Assembly (NCBI GenBank): GCA_963281255.1
Contig: OY725500.1
Location: 2,351,184 to 2,415,183 of the forward strand
Origin: Aphrocallistes beatrix
Lineage: Eukaryota; Porifera; Hexactinellida; Sceptrulophora; Aphrocallistidae
Length of the DNA: 64,000 nt
Direction of reading: 5' to 3'
The notes below the pieces were generated by a model. It was not told the DNA's origin. It saw nothing but the letters and a program-made list of their open reading frames with translations, and ran no database searches. The position numbers and the translations under genes were made by a program. Of this stretch, positions 21,601 through 34,997 are shown in pieces (position 1 is the stretch's first letter; the number at the start of each line of letters is the position of its first letter).

Positions 21601-24600
21601 ATTGGCAATGCCGAATGAAAAAGAAAGCTTGAGGCGCTTGAAGGAGATATATATTTGTGAGACACATTTCAATTGTGAATGGGTGTCAGTTAAGGGTGGA
21701 AAGCGACCCAAAGAACCGCCATCAATATTTCATGGAGTACCGAAATCAGTTTTAAAGCAGGTCACCTCAGTCCCACGCCCAACATCATCTACATCAGAAT
21801 CAAGAGCTAAGAAGGTGCAGGCAGCGAATGAGGCATACAAGATCCAAGAATTCGACCACTTCTGCGCTAAAATAAGCTCCTATTTTCCTGGCTTTAACGT
21901 CATAAAAGATCAGAAAAACCTGTACTTATCAAGAACCTACTCTACTGGACAAACTGTCAAGCAGTTCTTTCATTTCCAACAAGTCAGCTCACCATTTGGA
22001 TTCCTATTCTTGAATAGAGTTGACAAAGATGGCATTGAGGTGTCCAAGCGACTATTTCCTTTGCAGAAGAACAGCTTATTCTCGAAATGGTCCCAGATTA
22101 GATACATAACTGACCAGGTAAACGCCTATGAGTACACAACCTAAGAAATTCTTGAGCACGCAATAAGCCAGCTCTGCAAGATGACTGAGGCACACGAGCT
22201 TGCTCATTTCACCTTTCTTCTGTCGCAGCTGCGCCTTATATTAAAACCACCTGATGGACGCCGATTTGACACTGCTGCTATGATTTTCGCGATGCAGTTT
22301 CACAACATATCACCCACAGTGCACAGTGCATACAAAATGATTCGCCGATCCGGCTTAATCATTCTACCATCAACAGAAAAGGTAAAACAGATGCTTGCTT
22401 GGAGTCTGCAGGACTCCAACCTCAAAACCTTGTTCGACCAGCTTAAGCCACAGCAGGGTTGGTGAATTTAATGTTTGACGAGGTAAAGTTGGTCGAGACA
22501 TTGCGATTTTCTGGAGGGCATGTTCTAGGATACTCTCAAAATGCTGCAGCGGGTGGTGACCATGAAATGCTTGATTCACATGCTGTGGTCGTTGAAGTTG
22601 CCTGCCATTTTGGTTGTCCACGCTATATTCTACGTGTTTTACCCTGCAAAAAACTAACTTCGGATCAGCTGAAGGAACTCCTTATCGAAGCTGGTTCAGC
22701 TGTATTTGGTGCTGGCGGTACTGTGATTTCTTTAATATGTGACAATTGCAATACCAACCGCAGTGTTTATTCGAAACTTGGAGGACCTGGAAGTTGTCAA
22801 GTGCTATCGATTCAAGAGCAATCTATGTTCAAAGTGTACGTCTACTTGCACATCTTCAAAAATGTCCGCAACAACTGGATTACTGTTGATAGCAAGACAC
22901 TCTTATTTGTCGTAGATGGCAATGAGTACAAAGCTTACTGAAGTGATAATATAGCTTTATGAGATCGACCGAGCTACTCCTATTCGCTTAACCAAGCTGA
23001 CACACACCGCTGTTTATCCCAAGCCCCTTCAACGGCAGAGCGTACCATTGGTATGTCAAGTGTTCAATGACAAGACTGTCGCTGCCTTGAAGACGTTCAA
23101 GGATTCACTAGGCATCAGCGAAGGCACTCTCATTCTCACCCAGACAATGAGTGAGTGGTTCAAGATGATTAATGTGAAAGACCGTTTCTCGGCTATCCAT
23201 CTTCGCGACGAATCCAGACAGCCTTGGACAGCAGACTGTATAAGTTTCAGTTTCACTAGGCTTGAGGAGGCCTGCCAGATTATATCTACCTGCGTATGGC
23301 AAGGAGGTGGTGGTCGTAAGCTGAAGCTAACTGAGCAAACTGCTGAATCCTTCACTGCGTCCACACTTAATAATGTAGATGCTGCCAAATTGCTTCTGGC
23401 GGAAAAAGACTTTGACTACGTTCTTCCAGCTATATTCGCGGATGAAGCTTTGGAAAGGTTTTTCGGCCAAGCCAGGCAAAGAAGAGTTGGAAACTTTGAC
23501 ATAGACGTAGTCGACATTATGGCTGCAGCTAAAATTGTAAACTTGCAAACACTCATTAAGCATGACATTATGCCAGAATCTAGTTCTCGTGTGCTTGATT
23601 GGGACAAGAGTTGTACAACTTCCGAAAATCCAGCTGTGCGAAGTGAACTCATTGACGAGATCACTCCTCAAGACACTCAAGAACTCTTGAGGTCTGATGA
23701 TACCCTTAAGCATAAATTTGTTTATTTGGCCGGATACCTTGTTTACAAATATGGTGATAGCACTAGTATGGCGGAGATCATTGGCGATGAAGATGGTAAC
23801 GAGGTGTCATCTGAGTTCCTAGATAATGAATAGAGGTGGACTGAGTGTGCCGACTATGTCAACCATCTTTTTTGAACACAATGCCTATAATTTGCATGAC
23901 CAGTCTAAAATGCGTTGCCGCTTTCATTTTGCTGAGCTATTATCCTTTGTAGATGTACCTTACTACTTTAGCTAACATTCTATTGAAAGCTCATGTCCTC
24001 AATGTAAGTGACAAGCTCTCCAACTAATGATAGGCATATACAACGTTGTAATAGACATAGTGTTGTGATATGCGTATAATGTTTATGTAATTACATATAG
24101 GACAATAATATCAAATTTTGGCTCCTATACAATACTACGTCTCATTACAATCAGCCATCTCTCACCGTTTATTAGTTAGACAGAAAAAATGGGCAAACAT
24201 TACCAAAATTCGCCCATTTAACCTTGAATTATGACCTTTGGACCTTTAAGAAGACACCAGGCGGTGTTGAAAATGTCGCTATTGAACTCACCGTCCTCAA
24301 AATCCCCTATGGACCCGAGATCTTGTCTCTAGCCCTTCTAGAAGTCATTTAAAGAAGTCTATAATATGACCATATATGGAGGTGTGAAAACCGAAAAAAT
24401 CAAGAACCACAAATATTTCAAGTATGCCTATGTGACCAATGAATTCACCATATGCGACTTCCTATTCAACAATAATACATTTCTCACTGAAATAACTAGT
24501 TATAGCGATAGGCAATAGACTCAAGTTACAAGACCCTAGTATGAGACCCTCCAGTCCTTAGTTAAAGGAGTATATGGTTCATATATTAGTTTTCAATATT

Positions 24601-27600
24601 CTGTGTTATCTATGATTTTATTACGATCTGCTAAAAGTATGAGAAGCAATGGGATTTGAAAAATTCCAAATATTTCAAGAGGATATTGAAAATAAATATA
24701 TGCAACAGTATTTTTTATCATTCCTGAAGTCTTAGATTTTGGATTAAATTTTTAAGTGTCTACAATATGTACATTTTGAGTAAGAGCTTAATATTGATTT
24801 TTTTGTTTGGATATCAACGTAAGATGCTTAGCTATTCCAAACAAAATGTCTTAATTATTGTGATTAAGGCCTCCCATTAAAACCAAACATTAGAAATTCG
24901 GCTAACGATATTTAAAGTGAGCAAGAACACCGGAATATTCCGCTCTAAAAAGAGCTACTACGCAATCAGAATAGTATGATATAGAAACTTTTTGACAGCT
25001 GATTTGCAAACTCTGATTTGATATTTGTATAAAATAATGATCATTTCAAGGTCTATCCTTTACGGTTTTAAAAATTAACCTTTGAATGTTAATATTCTGG
25101 CTTCTATTTTTATGGCCTTCTCAGAGACATACACGGTCGTGTATTATGTAGGACCTCCTTTTATATCCGGATATTTTCTAATGTTTCCGTTGTAAATAGT
25201 AGTTGCTAGATATTTGGATTCTCTACTTTATAGTACTATACTAATCATTTTTGATGTAATCGTATAGTAGCATGCTGCAGCCCTTGATATTTTTTAAGTA
25301 ATAATATTTTAAGTAATGATATTTACCTTCTTGTGAGCCTTCAGTTGCTATATTTATGCTAATATATTTCTTTAATTTCTAGTTTACAAAAATTCAATTC
25401 ATGAGGTTCGTAGTGGAAAAAGTACAGAATCTATCCGTAGCAGTAAAGCTGGATCTGAGTTCTCCGATACTCAATGTTTTTCTATTATTCATGGACCGAA
25501 TTATGAAAACCTCGATTTAGCATCTAATGATATTGGGATCATTAATGCTTGGACCTGTGTTTTACAGTCAATTATTAGAGGTATGGTTCTCAATATACAT
25601 TTTTATATGCTTTTTTGTCAAACTATTCGTATTTTACAATATACACATTATTACTTTCAAATTGTGAAAGTTGGATTCTACACATTAAAAACCCTATATT
25701 ATTAACCGTCGAGAACTCCGTTTTTGCATAAAATAAGATCTTTGTAAAAGTTGTGGATATAGTATGTAGTATATAATACGAAGGGAGTTCAATATACCTG
25801 TATTCTTAGCTTCCCACACTTTTTCATCATTAAGTATGGAATTTAGCAAGCTTGATTTTTGCATACCTAAGCCCATTTTAAAATACCTCTTGGCTCTATC
25901 TATCAATTTATTTATAACATAATTGGGCAGGAGACAAAACGTGATAGACTACAACTCCTAAATGAAACGAAATTTGGGAGATTTGAAGTCACTATCGAAA
26001 AAAAAGTGGATAGTTTCAGGAAAAACTCGAAGAAGATCCCTGAATTACAGTGTGAGAAATAGCTGATGTAGCAGCACACTCAATTGGAACATGACCATAT
26101 ACTCTTGAATAAATTTTGTGCCAGATTGGTCCCCAAATGTTTGACTAAAGCAAGGGTTCTTAACCTGGGATACGTCAGGTGTTTTTCGAAGGGTACGCCG
26201 AACCAACTTTAAAAGTCTAGAAGTAATATGAAATTATGTCTGGTAATTGCTTCTGATTCGAGATCTGTCAAAAGTAAACCGTAATTATGACAGTACAACT
26301 TTCTTGTACTGTCATAATTACGGTTTTAATTTCTAGATATAAATTCTAAAAATAAATTGTTATTTCACATATTTTCAGATCAATTTAAAATTTGAACGGT
26401 TACTCAAATGGCAAATTCAATACTTAAGGAATCGGGGAAAAAACGAAAATATAATGATAATTATATTCAACACGGTTTCACACTTATGCTGAAAATGGAC
26501 GCGAACTACCACAGAACGTAGTGAGCTTTATGGTCCTTTCTGATCAATCGATGAAGCCAAGTTTACTCAAGTGGCATCTTAGCGGATGTCATCCAGAGTT
26601 AGTAGATAAAGATGCTGCATTCTTCAAACGAATGGAAATCGGAGTGAAGAGAGTGCGTTTAGATAAGAGTGGTCAGGTAAATCAAATAAATCAAGCAAGC
26701 CCAGCCATCTCATTAAACTTTGTCTTAATTATTTTACTTTATCTAGATACGTAAATTATGTTGTGTTCATCATATTACAAATTATATCAGCATATATTAT
26801 TTAGCGAAATCTTGCTAGATTTGAATTAAAGGTACCTGGACTTTTCATTTCGCCTCAGGGGTACGCGGTTCCTAAAAGGTTTAGAACCCCTGATTTTGGG
26901 GGTGTATCCCCAATTGGGATTTGAAAAATACATTGATCAAAGTTTTTAGTTATTGGGACAAATTTAAGAGAGTGAGAGTCAAATACAATCGTAAAGTCAA
27001 AATACAACAGTACAATACATTTATACAGCAATTCTTCTAGGCTTTCTGTTCCATACACTAATAATAGCATTTAAATCTGAATCTGAGTTTCTCTGGTGTC
27101 ACAATTGACATCTCTAATTTGCCTAGTGACGCGTCAAGATTGTCAATATGAGGAGAGGCAGCTAAAGCCACCCCTCACATTCCCAAACTCTACTTTTAAT
27201 GTCTGACTGAAACACTGCAGTGGATATGAAAACTTGGTAAAATGTTAGGAAATTCAGTGATCTCCTAACGATTATATTGGAAAATAAATTGTAACTACTT
27301 CATGTAATTATACAGGGTTACCAATAAGTTCTGTCCCAAGCATGATTAAGTATAAAATTTCTTAGTTATTATCAGTGGCGGCGCTAGCGCATCGCTAGAG
27401 GGGGTACAATGGGGGGTTCTGATAATTTTCAGGGGGTGAAAGCATGATTCAGTTCATAGCCAACCTGAATGCTTGAATAAGCATTTGTGCATTGTTATAT
27501 AATTATCACGTGCGCTAGTTCAACATAGAAAGTATCAATGATTTTAAGTGTTACTCAAATCTAGCGTTCTAAAATATTCAACATAAATTAATAAGCAATA

Positions 27601-30600
27601 GGAGAACCTTAAAAGCTAATCACTAAGTGCTAAATTATAATTATATTGTTTATTAACACTCCTATCTCACTATTGGGCTGTTGCGTGGAAATTTGCGGCA
27701 TTAATTAACTTGGAAGCCTCGTAATACCTGTAATCTAATAATTACTACGTCTAGTGTGAGGATTCAAGATTTTATTAATATAAACGTTGTGAGTACGTAT
27801 TTTTGTCTACTTGTTTCAAATTTCAATATGTCCAAAAGACAACTTTCGCTTGGTGAAGTATTTCTTCCTGCTAAAATGAGAAGTGTACTAGAAGTCTGTG
27901 AACGGAAAGTCTCTGAGAGCTGCATCAGATTCTATCAGTTAATGCCGAACCACTTCCTATCTTATACGAACTTAGTCTGATATCATTGGTACTTCCGATC
28001 ACTACAGCTTCGTGTGAAAGGAGTTTCAGCTCCCTCCGTCGAGTAAATACGTGGTTAAGAAATTCAATGTTAGAGCAGAGGCTCTCAGGGCTGGGGTTAA
28101 TGGCTCTCACAGATCGAAATGTGGATTACGATGTTTTTATGGAAAGGTTTTCGCAAACATGTCGAAAGATTCAATTAAAATAACCAATGTTGATGGAATA
28201 CTTGTTAGTTATAATTAATAATATTTATAAATGATACATACTTTAGACACCTGTGTATTCCAGTTTATTAGTTATGCTATTAAACTTAAATAGAATAAAG
28301 GCATAGATATCTCTTGAAATTCTGTCAGCACCCCCAGTGGGGGTGCTGACAGAATTTCAGGGGTTGCTATAGCACCTCCCAGCAACCCCCTTGGCGCCGC
28401 CACTGGTTATTATGGACTTTAAAGATTGTAATTCGAATAGTTTTAATGATGTTAAAAGATTTTTCTAATCTAAACTTAGAACTGTGTTTTGTTTGGTTAT
28501 TTTTTTGAAAAAAGAATGTGTCCTGACTCGCAGCCAAAATTGCGAATCAGTGCTCATGCTTCTGTAAGAAAATTCTTCACAATCGATGTTCCATGACGAT
28601 TTAGCACCAGATCCCTTTCATTCACCATGGAAATATATCACAAATCCACTGAATTTATTATGAGGAATGAGAAAAATTGATTCACAATTCAAATTGGGTA
28701 CATTTTTGCAAATAACCCCAAAATAGCACCTTTTCACATTACATAAAAATTGACCTGAACATCCGATATTTCTAGAAATTTAGTGTGTTCGAAGAAAATG
28801 TGTGTGCTAAAGACCATTATAACTAAGATTGTTTGAGTATAATAAATTTGAGTAAATAAATGGGAATATCATATTATCTACATGTGTCACTCGATTTGAT
28901 CTCTAATGCCATGAATTATTAATATAGACCCATTTTTACTGAACATTAATAGTTAAGCATTAACATCATCAAACCGTGGAATATGTAATTTTATTTTTGT
29001 AATCTCGAATTTATAGTCAATTCTTGAGAGCTTCTAGCTAATTAGAAGATGGTGTCTGTTCTGTTTATCATGATAAAATTTTAAATGATTATTTCAAATC
29101 CTTACAACGTTATATAAACAAGTGCGCTTCGCTTGCTTGCGCTTCGTGGCTGGCGGACAGTTTGTGTCCGACGCAGGCTCCCTTCGTTCGCCTAGGGTCA
29201 CATTGATTAATTATAAGGGGATAACATCTCTAAAAATAACAATAACAATTTTGTCATAACAAAGCGATGAGTCATCATTTTTTGATGATACATTCTATTA
29301 AAATTTCAGCCTTCTATAACCTAAATGGCTGAGTTATGGTCGAAAAACTGAAATTTCTAATTATATGACGTCATAATTCCATGATGAGTCGACATTTTCA
29401 TCTAAGGTCGTTACTTAGTGGAACCATATCCAAAAGACTCCCACTTGCCAAAAATTAGCCTTCTGCGCCTTGCAGTTTCTTCAATCAATTCGTTACATAT
29501 ACGTATACACGTATATATACATATACTATAAGGCGTATGTACTATATATTCACACACATACACATTAATCGAGTTTTAATAGTAAGGATATTCCATCAAA
29601 AATGTAAGAATGCTTAAAACCAAATAATAGCCATAAATATTTTCTTGGAATACGAGTAATGCATTATAGTGTGCTAAATTTGAAAATAACAGAAACGACT
29701 TTAGTGCAAATATCTTTTGAAATTCAAACTTTTGTGTTAAAACGCCAAAATTTCACTATCTAAACTTTTTAGCCAGTATAACTCTTAAAATTATCAATGT
29801 TTCTATTTTCAAATATACAAGCGCGCTTCGCTTGCTTTCGCTGCGAGGCTGGCGGACACTTTGTGTACGCCGGAGGCTCCCTTCGGTCGCCTGGGGTCAC
29901 ATTGATTAATTATAAGGAAGTTAACATCGCTAAATACGTCTGCCCTACTATTATAATCGCTATCGCACGAAAAATCACAAAATTTGTCAAATTTTAAAAT
30001 TTTGTTACGTAATGATGACGTCATAACGGAGTGATGAGTCATCATTTTTTGATGATAGTTGCATCATATGGCTGAGTTATAGCTGAAAAACTGAAATTTC
30101 TAGCAAGCGAAGCGCGTGTATATATACACTGCCTGAACAAAAGTATTCGTACACCCCATAATTCCCCGACGAATAGTTATAATACTGATTTATTTAGCGA
30201 GTCAAGGTATTTAATTGCTAAGAGATAGACTTAATTTGTCTTCAAATTCGAATTCTCCACATTCAAATTGCCCACTTTTTAAGCTTTTAACTTGATTACT
30301 CTCCTTCAAAATTAAGTATTTTCGGCATTTGCTACCCTATGGCACATATCACGAGTTATCACCATTGTATATGATGGCATAAGTGGTATGATGTGGCACA
30401 GATTAATTGAGTGGAAAGATCATAAAATGAGTAATTCGAATTTGAAGTTAAATTAAGCGTATCTCTTACCAATTAAATACCTTGACTCGCTAAATAAATC
30501 AGTATTATAACTATTTGTATATGAAATTATGGGGTGTACGAATACTTTTGTTCAGGCAGTGTATATCTCTCTCTGTAACGAATTGATTGAAGATACTGCA

Positions 30601-33600
30601 GAGCACAGAAAGCTGAATTTTGGCATGTGGGGGTCTTTTGGCTATGGCTCCACTAAGTTCTGAGCTCAGAAAAAATTGTTGACTTATCATGGAATTATGA
30701 CGTCATTGTCACCTTTTTTATGATTAGAAATTTCAGTTTTTGACTCTAACTCAGCCATTTTAAGTAATAGAAGGCTGAAATTTTAATAGATTGTGCATAT
30801 TAATATACCTCACATATCATGAAACTGTCATCAAAAAATGATGACTCATCACTGTCATGACGTCATCATTATGCTTCAAAATTAAAAAAAATGACAAATT
30901 TGGTGATTTTTCGTTCGATATCGGTTATAACAGTAGGACAGAAGTATTTAGAGATGTTATCTCCCATATAATTAATCAATGATGACCCCAGGCGCCCAAA
31001 GGGCGCCTCTGGTGGACACAAACTGTCCGCCAGCCGCGCAGCGTAAGCAAGCGAAGCGCGTTTGTATATATTTATTCCGCTTATACCTTAAAATACTGTA
31101 ATTTTAATTATGTATTTATTTTCCTATAGGAGATTCTGTTGAAAGCCAGCCAATACGCGATAGGTATGTGTATTTGTTTTAGTCTAATTTTCGACCAAAT
31201 AAACCCAATATATGATTATACAATTTTATTTAACTACAAGCGTACTTCGCTTGCTCCCGCATAGCGGCTGGCGGGCACCATGTGTCCGTCAAATCGCCCT
31301 TTGGGCCCTTGGCTCACATTGATTAATTATAAGGTAGATAATGTCTCTAAATATGTCTGTCTTACTGTTATATTCGATAACCTTCGAAACATCAACAAAT
31401 TTATCAATTTTTCGCTCTTTCCATCGATTTTCTATCGATGCTTAAGGATGACGTCATACAGGGTGATGTGTCATATTTTTTTATGAGAGTTTTCCCATAT
31501 TTGAGATATATTATTATACATACTCTATAAATATTTGAGCCTTCTATCACCTGAAATGGCTGAGTTATAGTTGAAAAACTGAAATTTAATGGAAAAAGGT
31601 GACAATGACGTCATAATTCCATGATAAGTCCATATATATGTATATATATATATATATATTTATCATTCATACCAACTACAAGATTTATCGATATGTGGAA
31701 GAGACGCCACGCAATCGGGATGAAACAGATTTCCGGAGAATCAAATTCTGTATCAGACAGTGACACTCGCCCCTAGTTAGATCCAACATCACCAGAACTT
31801 CTTTCTCAATTTAAACCAGAGAATGTGTTTAATGCTGATGAGACAGGATTATTTTATAAACTACGGCGGGATAGGACATTGACTTTAAAGGAGAGAGATG
31901 TGTGGGAGGAAAAAAACAAAGGGACCGTCTAACTGTATTTTATGCAGCTTGCATGACCAGTATTAAATTACCAATGTTTGTAATTGGGAAATCAAAACAT
32001 TCTCGCTGTTTCGCTGGACTGATATCTTTACCCTTAGACTACTTAGCGTATTCAAAGGCGTGGATTACGATTGACATTTTCAAAGAATGACTGAAAAAAT
32101 GGAGTGAAAAACTGAAAGGTGAAAGGCGTTCAGTTTTCCTTGCTGTAGATAATTATCCCGTACACCCACGTGCCCTTAATATAGAACATATAGCAATCAA
32201 GTTTTTACCACCCAATACAACAGCAAAACATCAACCTTGCGATCAAGGGATAATTCACTCCCTGAAATCACATTTCCGTCAGCATTTATCGAAACGATTG
32301 ACGCTATGCAGTGGCTCAAACTTGCGTGGGATAGTGTTACGCCTGACATTATTTTCAAGTTACCACTACCTCTCTGAATGATCCAGAATATATTACTACT
32401 TGTTATGATGAGAAATCAGAACTGGATATTCTGTTTGGACAGTGCCAATTACATGATATTATTGTTGAGATCTCCCAAAGAATATATAACTATTGTCGCT
32501 GATATCGCTATCGATGGTACTTTTACCGATGAATAAATTGTCAAGATGGTACATGATGTTGCGCCCTAAGAACCATCTACTTGTACGTTAGATCTGGAGG
32601 AAGATGAGTCCGTTACTTGTCCAACCAATACAGAGTTTAGAAATGCCTTAGACATTGTCCAACGTTATGTAACATTTCACTCAGATGGTCGACATCTAAC
32701 TGCGTTACATGTGCTGGACGTTACATGTGCTGGACCATACCATGCTCCAACAGAGTTCAATTACTGACTTTTTAGTATGTAATATCCTCAATGTGTAGTT
32801 CAAAATTCCACGATATACGTAGTATACGTATGTACGTATATCAAAATTTTGTTCATTTAGTTCATTTAGTATATTAGTTAAAATTTCACGAATTCGGATA
32901 AGACGTACTTCGGTTAGTACGTACTTTTTTCAATTTCCCCTCTGGGTACGTCTTATCCGAGTTCTACTGTATATATATAGTCGCCCCGCGGGCACCTGGT
33001 GTTATTCAATTTATCCTATTTTGGGAATTTGTTTAATTTATACAAATATTGAAAACAAAAGTTGACAGATAATTATCATGTATATCCGAAAATATAATAT
33101 TCTAGATCTACACCCCTGAATACCCCATGTCAACCGTTGGATGATAGTCTCTAGCCTATTTTGGTAATTTGTTTACTTTATGTATCTATTGTAAACAAAA
33201 ACAAACAAATAATTTATCATATCGATCTGAAATTATTATATTCGAATTCGACACCTCTAAAAACCCTTTGTCAACCGTTGGAAGCTAGCCTCTAGCCTAT
33301 TTTTGTAATTTGTCAAATGGTGTTAAAATATGTATATAAAAGTGTAAAAATGTGCACATAACCTTTCTTATTGCTTTACATTTTAATATAAATGAGAGAT
33401 CTATTTAAGTTATTGCTTTGAAGTATTAATAACGATGACAGCTTACAATAGTGTCGTACAATGATTCCTATTGTGAGAGTGAAGCTGTGCATAGTATTGT
33501 GTAGAAAAGGTGTGAAATTTGTTTTCCATTTTTTCTGCAGAGATGTGAAAATTTTGCTTAGATCTTCGAACTTAATCGTAGATTAATCATTTGACACCAA

Positions 33601-34937
33601 CATGCCAATTTTCGTATCTCTACGACAAAAAAAGCCCCGGTTTCTGAGGTTAATTTGTGTAGAACACACCATATTTTCCGGATGCGCCCCTGTTTTCGGA
33701 AGTGGACTATATTTATTAGGGTATTTAATGTAACCCTTTATATTTTTTTTTTGCGAATTGCATAATGACAATAGGTTCTACGTGCATATTTGTAATCAAA
33801 TAAGTTGACTCTTAATTTAATAATATGCAAAAATCAATTTGTGCATTTTTTCCTTTACCAGCAAAGTACAGTGAACCCTTGATTCTCGAACAGTCTGAGT
33901 ACCACGTCTATGAATATTTCTTGATCGAATTGGGAAAACAATGCTTTCAGAAAACTTATATATCTAAAAACTACAATATATAAATTACAAACTACTCTAT
34001 AGACTATGTTTGTAAAATCGATCATACTTAGTACCTTGATTTATGTAATTTCTGTTCAAAACACCGTTTAATCAATCAAATTGCAGGGGAAATACAATTG
34101 ATTCGAATTCATCTAAATATTCATTGGGCAAACTTTCTTCCACACAAACATTTTCAACTGGTTTGAACAACAAACCTCAAGCTCCAGATTACGCAATATT
34201 TTATGTGATGTAATCATTTAAACCAACCACAACTTCATTAGAATCATTTTCTACCTTTGTAATAAATTATTTCTAAAATAAATAGTTTTCGTTCGTATAA
34301 TCAATGGTTTTCGTTCGGATAATCAAGAGTTCCGTTCTGATAATCGGGGGTTTTCGTTCGTAAAATCTATTTTGAATGTAAAAATTTCAGTTAAAACAGA
34401 AGTAATGTGTTCACCTAACTGAAATATAATCGAAAAATTATCATGACATTATTAATACAAGCGCGCTTCGGTTGCTTGCGCTGCGCGGCTGGCGGACACA
34501 AAGTGTCCGCCGGAGGCTCCCTTCGGTCGCCTGAGGTCACATTGGTTAATTATAAGGGAGATAGCATCTATAAATATGTCCATCGTAGTGTTAAAATCGA
34601 TATCACTCAAAAAATCGTCAATTTTAAAATTTTTGAAGTATAATGATGACGTCATAACAGAGTGATGTGTCGTCATTTTTTGATGATAGTTGCATCATAT
34701 GTGAGGTATGTTAGTATACAGATGCTATTAAAATTTCAGCCTTCTCTCTCCTATAATGGCTGAGTTATGCTCGAATAACTCTGTTGCTTAACTTTTAAAA
34801 ATGTGACAATGACGTCATAATTCCACGATGAGTCGTCATTTTCGTCTGAGCTCAGAACTTACTGGAGCCATAGCCAAAAAACTCCCACATGCCAAAAATC
34901 AGCTTTCTGCGTCTGGCAGTTTCTTCAATCAATTCGT

Positions 34938-34997
<60 letters not shown>

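Noticed and set aside
22370-23713. Minus-strand frames of 64-128 residues opposite the P-type transposase
   Set aside because: Shadows of the conserved plus-strand transposase blocks.
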